From Tieghemiomyces parasiticus (Eukaryota; Kickxellomycota; Dimargaritomycetes; Dimargaritales; Dimargaritaceae): a DNA stretch of 64,000 bases. The stretch is from NCBI GenBank assembly GCA_027575765.1, contig JANBPT010000080.1, positions 16,976 to 80,975 on the forward strand, in the 5' to 3' direction. A program made the position numbers and the translations under genes. The notes below the pieces were generated by a model that was not told where the DNA came from, searched no databases, and saw nothing but the letters and a program-made list of their open reading frames with translations. Of the stretch, positions 12,523 through 22,766 are shown in pieces (position 1 is the first letter of the stretch; every line of letters starts with the position of its first letter).

Positions 12523-13524
12523 ATGACCACTCGAACCCTTTGGTTGCCGCTGTTCCTGGGCCTCGCTGCCTTAGCGCTGGTCTGCCGCACGGGTCTAGCG
12601 GCCCCATCCAATGATAGGAAATCGGTCCAGGGCCCCGTCTTATCTACCTCTAAACCGACCTGGTTCCAACCGGCCTCCGAGGTTGTAAACAGGTATAAGG
12701 CCTACAATGTCAAGGAGGCCGAGGTTGCCCTCCAAGCCGATATGTCAGTTTTCGCTGCCAAGTTGAATGAGCCTATATCATATAACGCTGCCAAAAAGAT
12801 CCTCGACTATCCCGCCCACATGATCGCTGACCGATATGGCGATGTTAAGGTACTCGAACAGGCCTATAATTCCATGACAACCCAGCTGGAGAGCGCTCTA
12901 CCAGGGGTTTTGAAGCTGCTAGAGGACATGCATCCCGACCGCATGACCGACGAGCAAGTATACCGCCTTAAGCACTTGTTTTCACAAAATCCCTATGGCG
13001 TGAAGGTTGTCCAAGGTTGGTATGAGGATATAAAACACCTCTACTATACCCATGCAAACCTCCTGGGCCTGCTCGACCTGTACAGATTCACCATGAATAC
13101 CTATTTACCCGAGGTGGCCCTACCCTATTACTTCAGAATAGCTATTTTCAAGGGCTTCTACCAGATGGAGAACGCTAAACTGGTCCAGGAGGAGCTCATG
13201 AAGTGGTTTGCCAACGACCCCAGCGGTACCAGACGGGCATCTGAATACGTATCGATGTCACCGACGACGAAGACCGGTCGGAACGCTTTTACCGCTGTCA
13301 ATTCCTTCAATGCGGAATCCATCGAAAATACCGCGTTTTATCTCGGAATTTATGTTGCCCTCAACGACATGTATCTCACGGACAAGGGACTTGCCAACAT
13401 GTATGATTCATTTAGAAACCGTTACCACATGACCGAAAAGTTGGCTCGCCTGCTCAAGGCACTCAAAGAGAACACATTCGGAGATATCATGTCAGACTCC
13501 GGATCTCGAGTACAGCCGCAGTGA
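12523..13524 (+). CDS. Secreted helical protein, member 1 of a tandem paralogue pair
   Basis: A 333-residue predicted secreted protein of no family I recognise. I chose the ATG at 12523 rather than the upstream non-ATG extension because it puts a classic signal peptide first: charged MTTRT, hydrophobic core LWLPLFLGLAALALV, then a GLA-AP cleavage site near residue 27. The mature part has no cysteine, is helix-rich and contains no transmembrane segment. It shares with the next gene a spaced set of motifs: W47-x2-P-A, Y87-N, an A-L-P-G at 125-128 exactly 39 residues after Tyr87, H177-x-N with R-x-T-x-N-T after it, and N281-D-x-Y-L near the C-terminus. A TATA box lies upstream and an AATAAA at 13773 downstream. 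Secretion is a prediction; an effector or cell-surface role is possible but unsupported. Confidence 0.85.
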   Translation: MTTRTLWLPLFLGLAALALVCRTGLAAPSNDRKSVQGPVLSTSKPTWFQPASEVVNRYKAYNVKEAEVALQADMSVFAAKLNEPISYNAAKKILDYPAHMIADRYGDVKVLEQAYNSMTTQLESALPGVLKLLEDMHPDRMTDEQVYRLKHLFSQNPYGVKVVQGWYEDIKHLYYTHANLLGLLDLYRFTMNTYLPEVALPYYFRIAIFKGFYQMENAKLVQEELMKWFANDPSGTRRASEYVSMSPTTKTGRNAFTAVNSFNAESIENTAFYLGIYVALNDMYLTDKGLANMYDSFRNRYHMTEKLARLLKALKENTFGDIMSDSGSRVQPQ

Positions 13525-14819
13525 ATCGCTGTGGTCACCATCACCAACCCCACTGATTAAGTGAGGTACGGCTAAGCCTCGGGGCTAATTCCTGCACTCG
13601 TTCTAATCGGGAATTAGCCCTTCCTGATTACGTGCTTTTTCCTTTTTCTATTTACTGACCCAAAGTTGTTCTATTTTTTCAGCGGATGCCTCCGGCACCG
13701 CCTTAGTTAACCTTCACTAGTCGGGCTTTTAATGGTAGTCTCGCATATATAAGTACCGGCCTTAGTCTATCCAATAAACGAGAGTAACCACCTATTAAGC
13801 TTTGACTTCTACTTGTTTACTCACCTCGGGCCACCCGCGGCCCCAATATACTGTACCTCCCAATCCTCATTACTACACTCGCTTGCTCTTCCTCCCTCCC
13901 TTCATCTACCTTATCCAATCACCTGCTGATGTCCTTCGGCCGTACACGCCAGTAGTCTAAGCTATAAAGCAACATTATAATTCACTTAACGGCTGGATAA
14001 TGAGGTTGACCACCGGCTCGTACGCACTCTATCTACCCGTATCTGGCCACCCACGGCCAGAAGTACTTGTCGGGTAATGATAAAAACAACAGCAACGAGG
14101 AAATTATTATCACGACAACGTTATCACCACCAAAAAAATCAATGATGTGGCCATCGCTCGCTAGAGGCACCCTGGCCACCAGGGGTTGTGGCGCACGCTG
14201 GTACCACCATGTGGCCTATGGACTCTAGGCTCCCCTGCGTTAGCTAGGTGGACAAGATGTACTAGTGTATGATCGTGGTACCGGACGACTTTACATCTTA
14301 CTCGATGGTCCTTCCGCCTCCACCTGCTAGTTGGCCGGTGCTGTCCTTGGTGGCTTAGTAGCACAAGAGGCCACACTGTCTGTACACGCCGCTCTCCCTC
14401 TCCGTTTTGGGGCCTGTCCATTTAACGATGAGACGCCTACGGGAAAGGGAAGGAAAGAGGGAGGCGGGCGCTGCCAACGCGAAACATCGTGTTCGTCACA
14501 AGAGCATCCGTTGAAGGTGGGACCAGTTGGGAGACCGTGTCACCATAAGGCAGCCCTCACCCTCTTTGCTTTAAATATGATGTACCCTATTTGAGCTTAA
14601 CTGGCGGCCACTAGTGAGGCGTAAGCCCAAGGTGGCAACATAGGATTGAGCAAGCGTAGAGGTGGTAATGGTTTGCGTTACCGTATAAGTACCGGTCATG
14701 TCCTCCCGTCGTCAGTGTCACTATAATTTCGCGTTCTCTTCACACACTCACCCAGTCCTAAGGCTTTACTTTCCTCTCATAATCACTTTGTAGTCGTTTA
14801 CGCCTCCGCGTTATACAAC
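13525..14819. other. Spacer between the two secreted-protein genes
   Basis: About 1.3 kb without a convincing gene. It holds an AATAAA at 13773-13778, probably for the upstream gene. The 12-mer TATAAGTACCGG occurs at 13748-13759 and again at 14684-14695, the second copy 125 bp before the next start codon. No decayed third gene copy was recognisable between them. Confidence 0.55.
14684..14695 (+). promoter_or_regulatory. TATA-like 12-mer upstream of the second secreted-protein gene
   Basis: TATAAGTACCGG, 125 bp before the ATG at 14820, repeated exactly at 13748-13759. It is a candidate TATA element or shared promoter motif of this locus; function is inferred from position only. Confidence 0.35.
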
Positions 14820-15839
14820 ATGTCTGCTCCGTTCTACCGGTGGTGGCGATTGACCTGTTCACTATGGTTTCTAATTGCCTGTTATCGTATGATAGCTGCG
14901 CAACCTATGCCCGCCACGTCAGCCAACCAACCCGGCACGTCGAGTTCGCAGCAACCGGACCAGTTACCCAACTGGCTTAAACCAGCTGAGAGCTTCAACG
15001 TCGACTTCGCCGACCTCGCCGACTACGGAATTGACTCTAAGCACGAGCGCATGATGACTGACCTCCATGAACTAATTGGTAACCCTGACCCCTTGGATCC
15101 GACTTTCTACAATACCATCCAAGCTGTCAAAAACTATTTTAGCGAGCAAATCACTCAACTGTCCGGGAAAATCGAAAACTGCACCGAGGCCGAGAAGGCC
15201 ATCTTCGAAGCAATGAATGCAGCTGTACCGGGGTTGTCAACCCAACTAGCTAGTATCCCGGATGGTAGTTCGCTTGAGGAATACTTGGATCTCGTCAGGG
15301 GCAATATCGAAACCAACTCACATCTCAATGCGGCGTTACATGACCACCGTCGGACCGTGAATACCTTCGCCAAAAACCGAACCTTGTTATTGTTTCTATT
15401 GAGCATGTACCTGGATCAGCTCATTACCAATTTCGGCAACGAACTTAAGCGTCTGCTCGCAAGGAGTAGCCTAGACGACACGGCGTGTGGGACCTTTGGT
15501 GAGAATTCTGATAACCAGGCCCACAGGCTTCTCATGGACCGCCCTCTCGGAGATTGTGCCATTCAAGATAGCTACCTGCCAATGACCTATTCTGAGGACC
15601 AGCGGAAGTATTTGGCGGCCGCCAATGACCAATACCTGGTAAACCAAGCTGCACTGAACCCCGTGCGGGAAGTCCTCAATGAATTGGACGGCATAACTAC
15701 CGAGACCAATTCCATTATCGAACAGTTCCGAGATTCTGGCTTCGCCATTGGACTGTTGGACGTCGTTCTCCAGTGGAAAGCGGGGGAATTAATGGGCGGT
15801 GACCTTGAGGAGCTGCGTTCAATGTGGAACATGGAATGA
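14820..15839 (+). CDS. Secreted helical protein, member 2 of a tandem paralogue pair
   Basis: A 339-residue predicted secreted protein, single exon, unknown family. The N-terminus MSAPFYRWWR precedes a hydrophobic core (LTCSLWFLIACY) with likely cleavage after IAA near residue 27, followed by a Ser/Gln/Pro-rich linker to about residue 50. The rest is helical. Motif positions match the upstream gene: W52-x2-P-A, Y97-N, A-V-P-G at 135-138 exactly 39 residues later, H168-x-N followed by R-x-T-x-N-T, and N269-D-x-Y-L. Unlike its neighbour it has several cysteines in the mature chain and a Cys-flanked insertion (about residues 218-242) suggestive of a disulfide-bounded loop. AATAAA follows at 16031. 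I infer an old tandem duplication. Confidence 0.85.
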   Translation: MSAPFYRWWRLTCSLWFLIACYRMIAAQPMPATSANQPGTSSSQQPDQLPNWLKPAESFNVDFADLADYGIDSKHERMMTDLHELIGNPDPLDPTFYNTIQAVKNYFSEQITQLSGKIENCTEAEKAIFEAMNAAVPGLSTQLASIPDGSSLEEYLDLVRGNIETNSHLNAALHDHRRTVNTFAKNRTLLLFLLSMYLDQLITNFGNELKRLLARSSLDDTACGTFGENSDNQAHRLLMDRPLGDCAIQDSYLPMTYSEDQRKYLAAANDQYLVNQAALNPVREVLNELDGITTETNSIIEQFRDSGFAIGLLDVVLQWKAGELMGGDLEELRSMWNME

Positions 15840-16245
15840 AGACGGACCGGTAGGTGGAGAACTGGTTGTCAGATAACCCTGCGGTAGCGGGAGAAAGCCG
15901 TATATATAAATTATTGGTAGTGAACAGATTATGGCGCCCTTCAATGGGACGTTGGGGTCCAAGTATGAGATATGGAAAGCTTGGCAATGAGAGGAGCAAC
16001 GTTCAGCGCCAGATACTAACATTCAACGGGAATAAAGCTACATATATCATGACTAGCAGTTCGGGTATTTTGTTATTTCGAAATGCCTGATAAAGGCAAA
16101 AAAAGGTATGGGGGACACGGCACGATTCGGGTGACGAGAACGGGTGGCAGGAGAGGGGAAGGTAAAATAGATGGTGAAATACAAAAGTAGAGATAGATGC
16201 AGTAGTGAAAGTTGCCGGCATGCATCGGACTAGACCGAAATCGAG
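15840..16245. other. Convergent intergenic region
   Basis: About 400 bp between the second secreted-protein gene and the cotransporter gene, whose 3' ends face each other. It contains an AATAAA on the plus strand (16031-16036), 192 bp after the secreted-protein stop. No gene seen. Confidence 0.6.
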
Positions 16246-19200
16246 CTACAGCGCTGTGGTGACGGTCAGCGACGCGGCATGCACGAGCATGGTGGGCGGG
16301 AGCCCATTCACGAGCAACTCGATATCCTCCACGTAGCGTACCGACCGCTCCTCGCTCAGGTAGGTACCCTTATCGGGCGTGGGCAGTGTGGTGAGGAGCA
16401 CGGCCGTATCACTGGAGTGCAACTGGATGAGGTTATTGAGGATGATGTTCTGGGCGCGGCTCGTCAGTTCGTTAAATTCCAACCGCCGTCCCGTGGTCCG
16501 CGAGTTGGGCGTCGCGATGCCACTCGAGGAGGGCAAGTCGGAGGTACTGCGGTGGCCGTTAAGTAGACAAGGGCCCAGGTCGGCAGCCGTGGTTCCGGGT
16601 GCGGCGGCCGGGGCGAACGAGACGTGTGGAGACCGTGTGCCACGGGCGGAGTCGGGATCAGGTACGTCGATCTGCACATGGGAAGGTTCCGGGGTCGCAT
16701 CTCGCGGGGGTGGACCCGACAGTCCACTGGATTCGGGTCGAGGCTGACCATAAGCGACTTTGCACCCGGCGCCGGTCTCCTCGTCACTGCTTACTGACGA
16801 CACCTCACTGTAGTCCTCACTAGAGGTTGAGGATTCCCCACCGAGCATGGGGCCAACGGCGTGCGGGACAGTGAGGTTGACCTTCATGGAAGTCGACAGC
16901 AGGGCGTCGGGGCCGGCATGGCGCTGAATATCCGCCACGGTTGCCCGACGGGAGATGGGCCGGCCGGTCCCAGCAAGGGCGGTGGGCAAGGCGGCATGCG
17001 AGGTGAGGGGCTGCTCCGGTCCCTCGGCCGCCTTGTTGTCCCGCCCGGCCGCCGCGGCGTCCGTCTTCCACACGACGGTAGGGGCCTGGTTGGTGTCCGG
17101 CGGGCGCTGCATCGAGGGCGGGTCGGTGGAAGCCGTGCGCAGGTGTGACTGGTCCAAGACGCGGTGCAGCTGGGAGAGGGCCTCAACCTCCACGTGGGTG
17201 GAATCACCCTGAACGATCAAGTCGTAGGTGGCTACCTGGCCGCAGTCCAGGTGTAGGACGTGGAGTTCGGCCCGGATTCGCAGCGTGGTCAAAAGGGACC
17301 GGACTCGTGCGAACTCCTCGGCCACGTCCTCGGCACGCTCCACGAAGCACATTACCCGCAGGATGAAGTGATCGCGCCAGTACGGTACCATGTGCAGAAT
17401 GGTTCCGAGTTGGAGGACCAGGGCGTACGAGTCGAAATTGGTGGTGAAGACGCGCTGGCCTGCCCCGGGGACCGTCGTGCCGGTCTCGTCCGTCGGACTA
17501 CCGGCCCCGGGGCCCGCACTGTAAGGGTGTTCCAGGGACATTTGAATGGGCCACAGGTCAATGTACTTCTTGCGCTCGTGGGCAGCGAAGGGTGGCCACC
17601 ACGAGCGGCAGGGAGGCGGACAGGTACGGTGCAGCCGAGTGAACCCATAGGCCAGGGCGACCGCTTTGCGCACCATGAGCAGGTCCTCGATGATGCACAC
17701 GTAGTCCTGCACGCTCATGGAGGTTTCGAGCTCAATCTGGTCCGTGGGCAGGTCCGTGTCGTCCAGGCGAGGGTCGTAAGAGTCCTCGGAGAAGGCAGCC
17801 GAGTCGGCCGAATCCTCCTCGCGCTGGAACCGCAGGCGGTAGCGGTAACCGCTCAGGTTGTACAGCCCCATGACCACCAGGTTGGGCCGCATCCCGCCGA
17901 GCCCTGACGCCATGATGAGGTTACGGGCGCCCGTGCGTTCGCAGTCCGATATGGTGAGGTCGACAAAGGCCTTAATGTCGGTCACGTCTACGAAGCGCAG
18001 CCAGGCCTGCTGCTGGCGCCGCAGCTCGGGCAGGTGGGCGTGGAAGTCCCCCTTGAGGATGTGGCCGAGGATGAAGAGGCCGCCCTTCTTGAGCGAGTTG
18101 CAAAACTTGATGAGATGGTACATGCGGCGCGGATTGTGCACCAGGAGTAGAATCTGCGGGCGCCAGAATTTGACGTGCTCTTTGCGCATGTCAAGGCGAA
18201 GCAGGTACTTACGAACCTGGTGGTAGATGAGGGACTGGGTCACGTCGCCCCAGGCCTTAGGCGGGGCGGTGTAGTGGATGACGATGAAGAGGAGGTAGGC
18301 TAGAAACAGGGAAACGCAGGCCGCCAGTGGGTTCACCACAAGCATCAGGCCGAAGCTGACTACGACGCCCAGCAGCGCCGTCCAGGCTTTGAAGTAGCGG
18401 AAGGACGGGCGGAAGTTGGGCGCCGAGCTAACCTTGAGCAGGCAGCAGGCCAGGTTGAGGATAGTGAAAGTGAGCAGGTAGAACATGGTCACGTAGGGTG
18501 CCACGGCGTTGATGTCACCAGCGAACAAAGCCAGCTGGCAGACGGCGTAGCTAAAGAGCGAACTGACGGTAGGCTCGTCCGTCGCGGGCGTGCCGTAGGC
18601 GAAGTAGTCAAACCCCGGCACGATGTGGTCCCGGCCGATAGCCTGCAGAATCTTGGACGCCAGGATGATGCAAGTGAGGGTGGACGTGAAGGCGGTGGAC
18701 AGTGCACCGAGGGCCACCATGGGCGGGAAGACGGAAATGTCCTGCAAAACGTTGTAGTTGCGCAGGAGCGTGTCCCGGGAGGTGGTGCAGCCCAGGCCTA
18801 TGACTAGTAGGAGGTAGACAGAGCAGGTGAGGGCCATACCACCCAATGTGCCCCGTGGGATGGAGCGGCCGGGGTTACGCAGGTCGCCCGACATGGAGGC
18901 GCCGGCCATGATGCCGATGCAGGCCGGGAATAGTAGGGCGAACATGCTGAAGTGGTCCTCCAGCGGCATACCCGGCACAGGCACGTCGTAGCGGGGCCAC
19001 AGGTTATCCTGGAAGGTGCGCCAACTGAAACCGGTAAACTCCACGGGACCGGCCGGATCGATGAAGGGCGCCTTGAAGACGAAGGACAGCAGGGTGGACA
19101 GAGTGGCCGTGAAAACAATGCCGGTCAGGACGGTATTGGCCTTGGCGAAGAGTTGCACGCCCAGCAGGCAGACGACGATGCAAAGGAACAGAGAAATGGA

Positions 19201-20181
19201 GTTATACCCAAGCTCGTACCAGTACCCCACGGGGAGAGCGCGCAGCAGGGACCCGTTGGTGACGCCAAAAGTGGCCACCAGCGGCTCGGCGAACGCGATC
19301 GCGCTGAGTACCCCGGACAACAGCGTGCCGAAGGCAAACACCACACCGACGCTACCCCCAAATTCCGGGCCCAGGCAGCGGGAGATCATGTAGTACGGGC
19401 CGCCACTCTTGACGACGCCATTACTAGAAATGGCCGAGACGGACAGGGAGGCCAGGAGGGTCACAAAGTAGCTAAGCAAAAATATGCCGACCGTACCCAA
19501 GATGCCAGCCTGGCCCACGGCGAAGCCGACGCGTACAAACAGGATGATGCCCCAGATGGACGAACAGACAGGGAGGAACACGCCCTCGAACGTACCGAGC
19601 TTAGCGGCGGCCGTCGGCTCGGTTGGCTTGGCGGGGAAATGGTCGGAGGACGGTACCGGCGGATCGGCTGGCAGGCTGGTACCATAGGAGAGAGGTCGCT
19701 GGGAGGCTCCACCGTCGTCCAGTAGGGGCGTTTGTGGAGAGTAGAGGAGATGTGGGAAGGGGTGGCCGTTACCTTTGGCGCTGTCCGAGGACCGGTGCCG
19801 ACGACGTAGACGCGACGGTCGACGAAATCGGTGCTGCTCCCGACCGTGCACCTCGGCGTCATCGTCCGTTTCACTCCAGACGTGGCCTGCGGTCGGGCCG
19901 GGGGCGGAGTGGTATGCGACATGCGAATCGCTCAGGCGCCGGTGGGGATTGTGCGGAGCGTGACTCTGTTCCTCGCTAAGGTAGGACGCCAGAAACCCGG
20001 TGGCGGTCGGGTTGCGGCGGCGCACTAGACGCCGGCGGTGCCGACGGTGCGCATGGCTACGGCCCGACACTGAGGAGTTGGCTCGCACCTGGGTATCCCG
20101 GTCATCAATAGAGACGAAACGGCTGAGCTCATTCTGAAAGACGTCGATGCCTGTGCCGGCACGACTCAGATAGCGCGGCAT
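16246..20181 (-). CDS. VHC1: Cation-chloride cotransporter (SLC12 family, Vhc1-like)
   Basis: A 1311-residue cation-chloride cotransporter of the APC superfamily, expected in the vacuolar or plasma membrane to couple K+ (or Na+) and Cl- transport. The frame extends further upstream only from a non-ATG codon; the first ATG is at 20181. Residues 1-190 are hydrophilic, Arg/His-rich. The membrane domain spans about 195-645 and opens with LGTFEGVFLPVCSSIWGII, followed by the family hallmarks SAISSNGVVKSGGPYYMISR and LGPEFGGSVGVVFA (TM1-TM3). The C-terminal regulatory domain (about 650-1311) has the SLC12 fold signatures, including RPQILLLV, FILGHILKGDF, and a final DTAVLLTTLPTP to LLVNGLPPTMLVHAAS. 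A Ser/Thr/Pro-rich insertion interrupts it (about residues 1010-1230). Single exon. The C-terminus is complete by comparison with the family, so the weak donor overlapping the stop is ignored. Confidence 0.93.
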   Translation of the reverse strand: MPRYLSRAGTGIDVFQNELSRFVSIDDRDTQVRANSSVSGRSHAHRRHRRRLVRRRNPTATGFLASYLSEEQSHAPHNPHRRLSDSHVAYHSAPGPTAGHVWSETDDDAEVHGREQHRFRRPSRLRRRHRSSDSAKGNGHPFPHLLYSPQTPLLDDGGASQRPLSYGTSLPADPPVPSSDHFPAKPTEPTAAAKLGTFEGVFLPVCSSIWGIILFVRVGFAVGQAGILGTVGIFLLSYFVTLLASLSVSAISSNGVVKSGGPYYMISRCLGPEFGGSVGVVFAFGTLLSGVLSAIAFAEPLVATFGVTNGSLLRALPVGYWYELGYNSISLFLCIVVCLLGVQLFAKANTVLTGIVFTATLSTLLSFVFKAPFIDPAGPVEFTGFSWRTFQDNLWPRYDVPVPGMPLEDHFSMFALLFPACIGIMAGASMSGDLRNPGRSIPRGTLGGMALTCSVYLLLVIGLGCTTSRDTLLRNYNVLQDISVFPPMVALGALSTAFTSTLTCIILASKILQAIGRDHIVPGFDYFAYGTPATDEPTVSSLFSYAVCQLALFAGDINAVAPYVTMFYLLTFTILNLACCLLKVSSAPNFRPSFRYFKAWTALLGVVVSFGLMLVVNPLAACVSLFLAYLLFIVIHYTAPPKAWGDVTQSLIYHQVRKYLLRLDMRKEHVKFWRPQILLLVHNPRRMYHLIKFCNSLKKGGLFILGHILKGDFHAHLPELRRQQQAWLRFVDVTDIKAFVDLTISDCERTGARNLIMASGLGGMRPNLVVMGLYNLSGYRYRLRFQREEDSADSAAFSEDSYDPRLDDTDLPTDQIELETSMSVQDYVCIIEDLLMVRKAVALAYGFTRLHRTCPPPCRSWWPPFAAHERKKYIDLWPIQMSLEHPYSAGPGAGSPTDETGTTVPGAGQRVFTTNFDSYALVLQLGTILHMVPYWRDHFILRVMCFVERAEDVAEEFARVRSLLTTLRIRAELHVLHLDCGQVATYDLIVQGDSTHVEVEALSQLHRVLDQSHLRTASTDPPSMQRPPDTNQAPTVVWKTDAAAAGRDNKAAEGPEQPLTSHAALPTALAGTGRPISRRATVADIQRHAGPDALLSTSMKVNLTVPHAVGPMLGGESSTSSEDYSEVSSVSSDEETGAGCKVAYGQPRPESSGLSGPPPRDATPEPSHVQIDVPDPDSARGTRSPHVSFAPAAAPGTTAADLGPCLLNGHRSTSDLPSSSGIATPNSRTTGRRLEFNELTSRAQNIILNNLIQLHSSDTAVLLTTLPTPDKGTYLSEERSVRYVEDIELLVNGLPPTMLVHAASLTVTTAL

Positions 20182-21693
20182 ACCAGATAAGGAATTAGGA
20201 AAGCCCGGTGCAGGTAGAAGCAGGAGCCAATTAAGTAGCTGGGCAGAACACCGTTGCAGCAGTACTGGAAACGACAAACGGTTAAGAAAGGAACGGGATG
20301 GATAGGGGACGAATGAACCCTGGGCCCCAACAGCTTAGATGGGGTAGCCAGGAATAAGACTGGAGCTTTGGCCAAATATCGGGTTTGGAAGGCAGGCTGG
20401 TCAACAGTCGAGCTGAAGCGCCCGTTGCGCGGGTGTACACGGCTTCGGAGGGCAGAGGTTGTGCATTTAAAAAGGGTTGAGGATAGGAAGCGCGGACTAT
20501 AAATCACAACGCATTGAGTGTAGGAAGTGTGAATTAGCCCCAGTGGTTAAACGACCAAGTGGGACAAGGGAGCGCAGGGCCGCCATCCCTTGGGATTTGA
20601 ATACCGGGCGAAGAATGTGTTCACCACAGGAATTCACCTAGTCACTCAATTAAGCACGATTCCCTTAACCCCCCCCATTGCCAATGGGCGAGTAAAGCGG
20701 GGGGGATAGGGAGGGTCTTACCACTGCTGGTGCACCACCTACCAGTTCTTCTTCCCCCCCCCCTGATCCTGACCGATCTCTGCTTAACACTAGTAGACTT
20801 GACCAGGGGCAAGTTTTGGCACATTCCTGAGTATGTTTAGCAACCAGTATGCCTAGGTCCACAATGATCCTTACAGAACTTACAATAGTACAGATGTAAC
20901 CATCTGCAGGACCATATTACCACAGCCTGGTTCTGAAATGGAAGTACAAGGCATTGTTCAACCATCAAATTAGCCTGCCTTTTGTGGATGTAACCATCAT
21001 TTAGCTTCCACACTCTTATCCGTAACAGCCAACCCATACAAGTATTTTTATACCAGCACTGGCTACCTGTTGGTGTTGAAAACCGTCCCATAACGATTTA
21101 GATGGGGGGCCAAGAATTTGAACCCAATCATCTTATCACTTTGTCCGATTATCTATGGAAGGCATAGTGGGAGCGCCCAGATTTTGAATGATTGGAACAT
21201 AAGTATAGTCATTAGTAACGTCTTGAGATGAATCTATAGAATTGAATGCGGCCCAGACTATTACTATTATGGGTAGAGTTACATACTATATTAGATATAC
21301 TATAGAAGTAGGTTATTAATACCTGTACGTAGAGGTTGCCTGGGCATGGCGAGGTTAGCCGGTAGAGCGAATAGAGCCCCATCGGTAGATTGGAAGCCAT
21401 GGAGAACGCTCAAAGACCACCGGGACAATGTAAAGGTATTCTGCTGAGAATCTGGCTAGTCAAAACCATCAGGACCCAGGCTCAATCCTCAACTCGATTA
21501 CTAAATAATAACCGCCGAAGCCAATTACTTGGCTGGCTAGCTATAGTATGCCTACCAAACACCTTGTAAATAGTATAAAGGAGAGTGTAAGTAATTTTAT
21601 TAGTACATGGTGTTTACCAGAGGTTTTTAAATGAAGAGAGGGTCTAGTTTTACCCTAGATACATCATAAGCACTAATACAGCAGACGTGGCAG
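20182..21693. other. Intergenic: cotransporter promoter and downstream region of the bZIP gene
   Basis: About 1.5 kb. The part from 20.8 kb on is AT-richer than the flanking genes. A frame of 84 codons on the minus strand (20837-21091) has no recognisable motif and lacks flanking splice support. A C-run (about 20752-20763) is present. Nothing else is supported. Confidence 0.5.
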
Positions 21694-22766
21694 TTAACTT
21701 GACTGGGAAGGCTCAGGTCCCTCTGGATCAGAAATGTCTGGTGCACCACTCAGAGGGACTGAACTGTCCTCAGTAGCCTGGTTTAGGACTGCTAGTTGGG
21801 ACTGACAGTTTTCTAACTAAATATAAGAATGGGATTTGGCGAGCACAATGCAATGTGGAGATTGAGAGTTAGCCAAGGTAAAGAGAGGATATGTGATCGG
21901 TATAGGTTGACTAGACTATTAAAGGAAGTTGAGAGTGGATTAGTAAGAGGCTCAACAAATAAGAGGCATCCCATATAACTTACTCTAGTTTGCTCTTGCT
22001 CAGTCATCCGCTGCAATGTCTGGCTGTCGGCCTGCAGGGTGGCCAGCATATTGGCAAGGTCTTCAGGAGAAATCCTGGATAAATCCAAGTCAACAGACTC
22101 AAGACCGTTGAGCTGATAGGCACCAATACTGGCCCCCAGTTCATCCAGATTGTCGCTGGCTTCCCTGGGTAGACCTACCATCTGGCTTAGGACATGGGCT
22201 TCTTCTGTGAGGTCCTGGACTTGCTGCAGCTGTTCATTGCGCTCCTCACGCTTACGTTCACGGTGGACACGGGAGGCGGTCCGATTCTGGCTCCTACGGC
22301 GTTCCTGGCGGCGCTGGACTTCTCTAGGGTCAGGGGAGGGCTTTTCCATCATACCGTAGTGACGAAACGTACCTTGGGCAATAGGTTTAGAAGGAATAGC
22401 AGGGGGCTTGTCTAATGGAGGGTTACGAATATTAGTGGACAAGGCTTGAGAGGAGGGTAGGGGGGGTTCAGAGCTGGTGGGTGGAACCGAGGGACTGGAA
22501 CGGAGGGGGACAGGGTCTAATGGGATAAGGGAAGGCACGTGAGGAATCAGGGCAGGTATAACCAAGTTATCAACCGGAGAGGAACGAAAAACAGGGTGAG
22601 GGAGGAGGGGTAAGAAATGGGAAGGCACAGGAAGCTGACGGTCCGGGGTTAAAAACTGGGGAAGGTGGACCTCAGGCTCCAGGGATGAACCGGGGGGTAG
22701 GGAAATGGCGTCTACATCACGCACTGGGATTCGTACTGGGGATCTGGGAGGACCTAAAAAGGCCAT
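21694..22766 (-). CDS. bZIP transcription factor with Yap/Pap1-like basic region
   Basis: A basic leucine zipper factor of about 301 residues in two exons: 22766-21984 and 21816-21694. The basic region near residues 150-175 reads RRSQNRTASRVHRERK, matching the Q-N-R-x-A-x-R-x-x-R-E-R-K pattern of the fungal Yap/Pap1 class, followed by a zipper (LQQVQDLTEEAHVLSQMVGL). The long frame runs into the intron after EQEQTR at a GTAAGT donor (21983). The 167-bp intron ends TATATTTAG at 21817. Exon 2 stays in phase 0 and adds 40 residues (LENCQSQLAVLNQ to the TAA at 21696-21694). The N-terminal 130 residues are Pro/Ser-rich. Only a single cysteine is seen, in exon 2, so the cysteine-rich redox domains of Yap1 are missing. 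The start at 22766 is the first in-frame ATG; an upstream exon cannot be excluded. Confidence 0.85.

Noticed and set aside
18200..18213. GTAAGT-type donor within the cotransporter on the minus strand
   Set aside because: The frame is continuous and conserved across it (KYLLRLDMRKEH), so it is coding sequence, not an intron.
18952..19725. 257-codon open frame on the plus strand
   Set aside because: Exactly antisense to the membrane domain of the cotransporter gene; a shadow of GC-rich coding sequence with no motif of its own.
20837..21091. 84-codon minus-strand frame, considered as a transposase fragment
   Set aside because: No catalytic motif, no terminal repeats and no second copy in the window.
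21350..21411. tRNA-like string GGTAGAGCGAATAG
   Set aside because: Lacks a T-loop (TTCRA) and paired acceptor stem.
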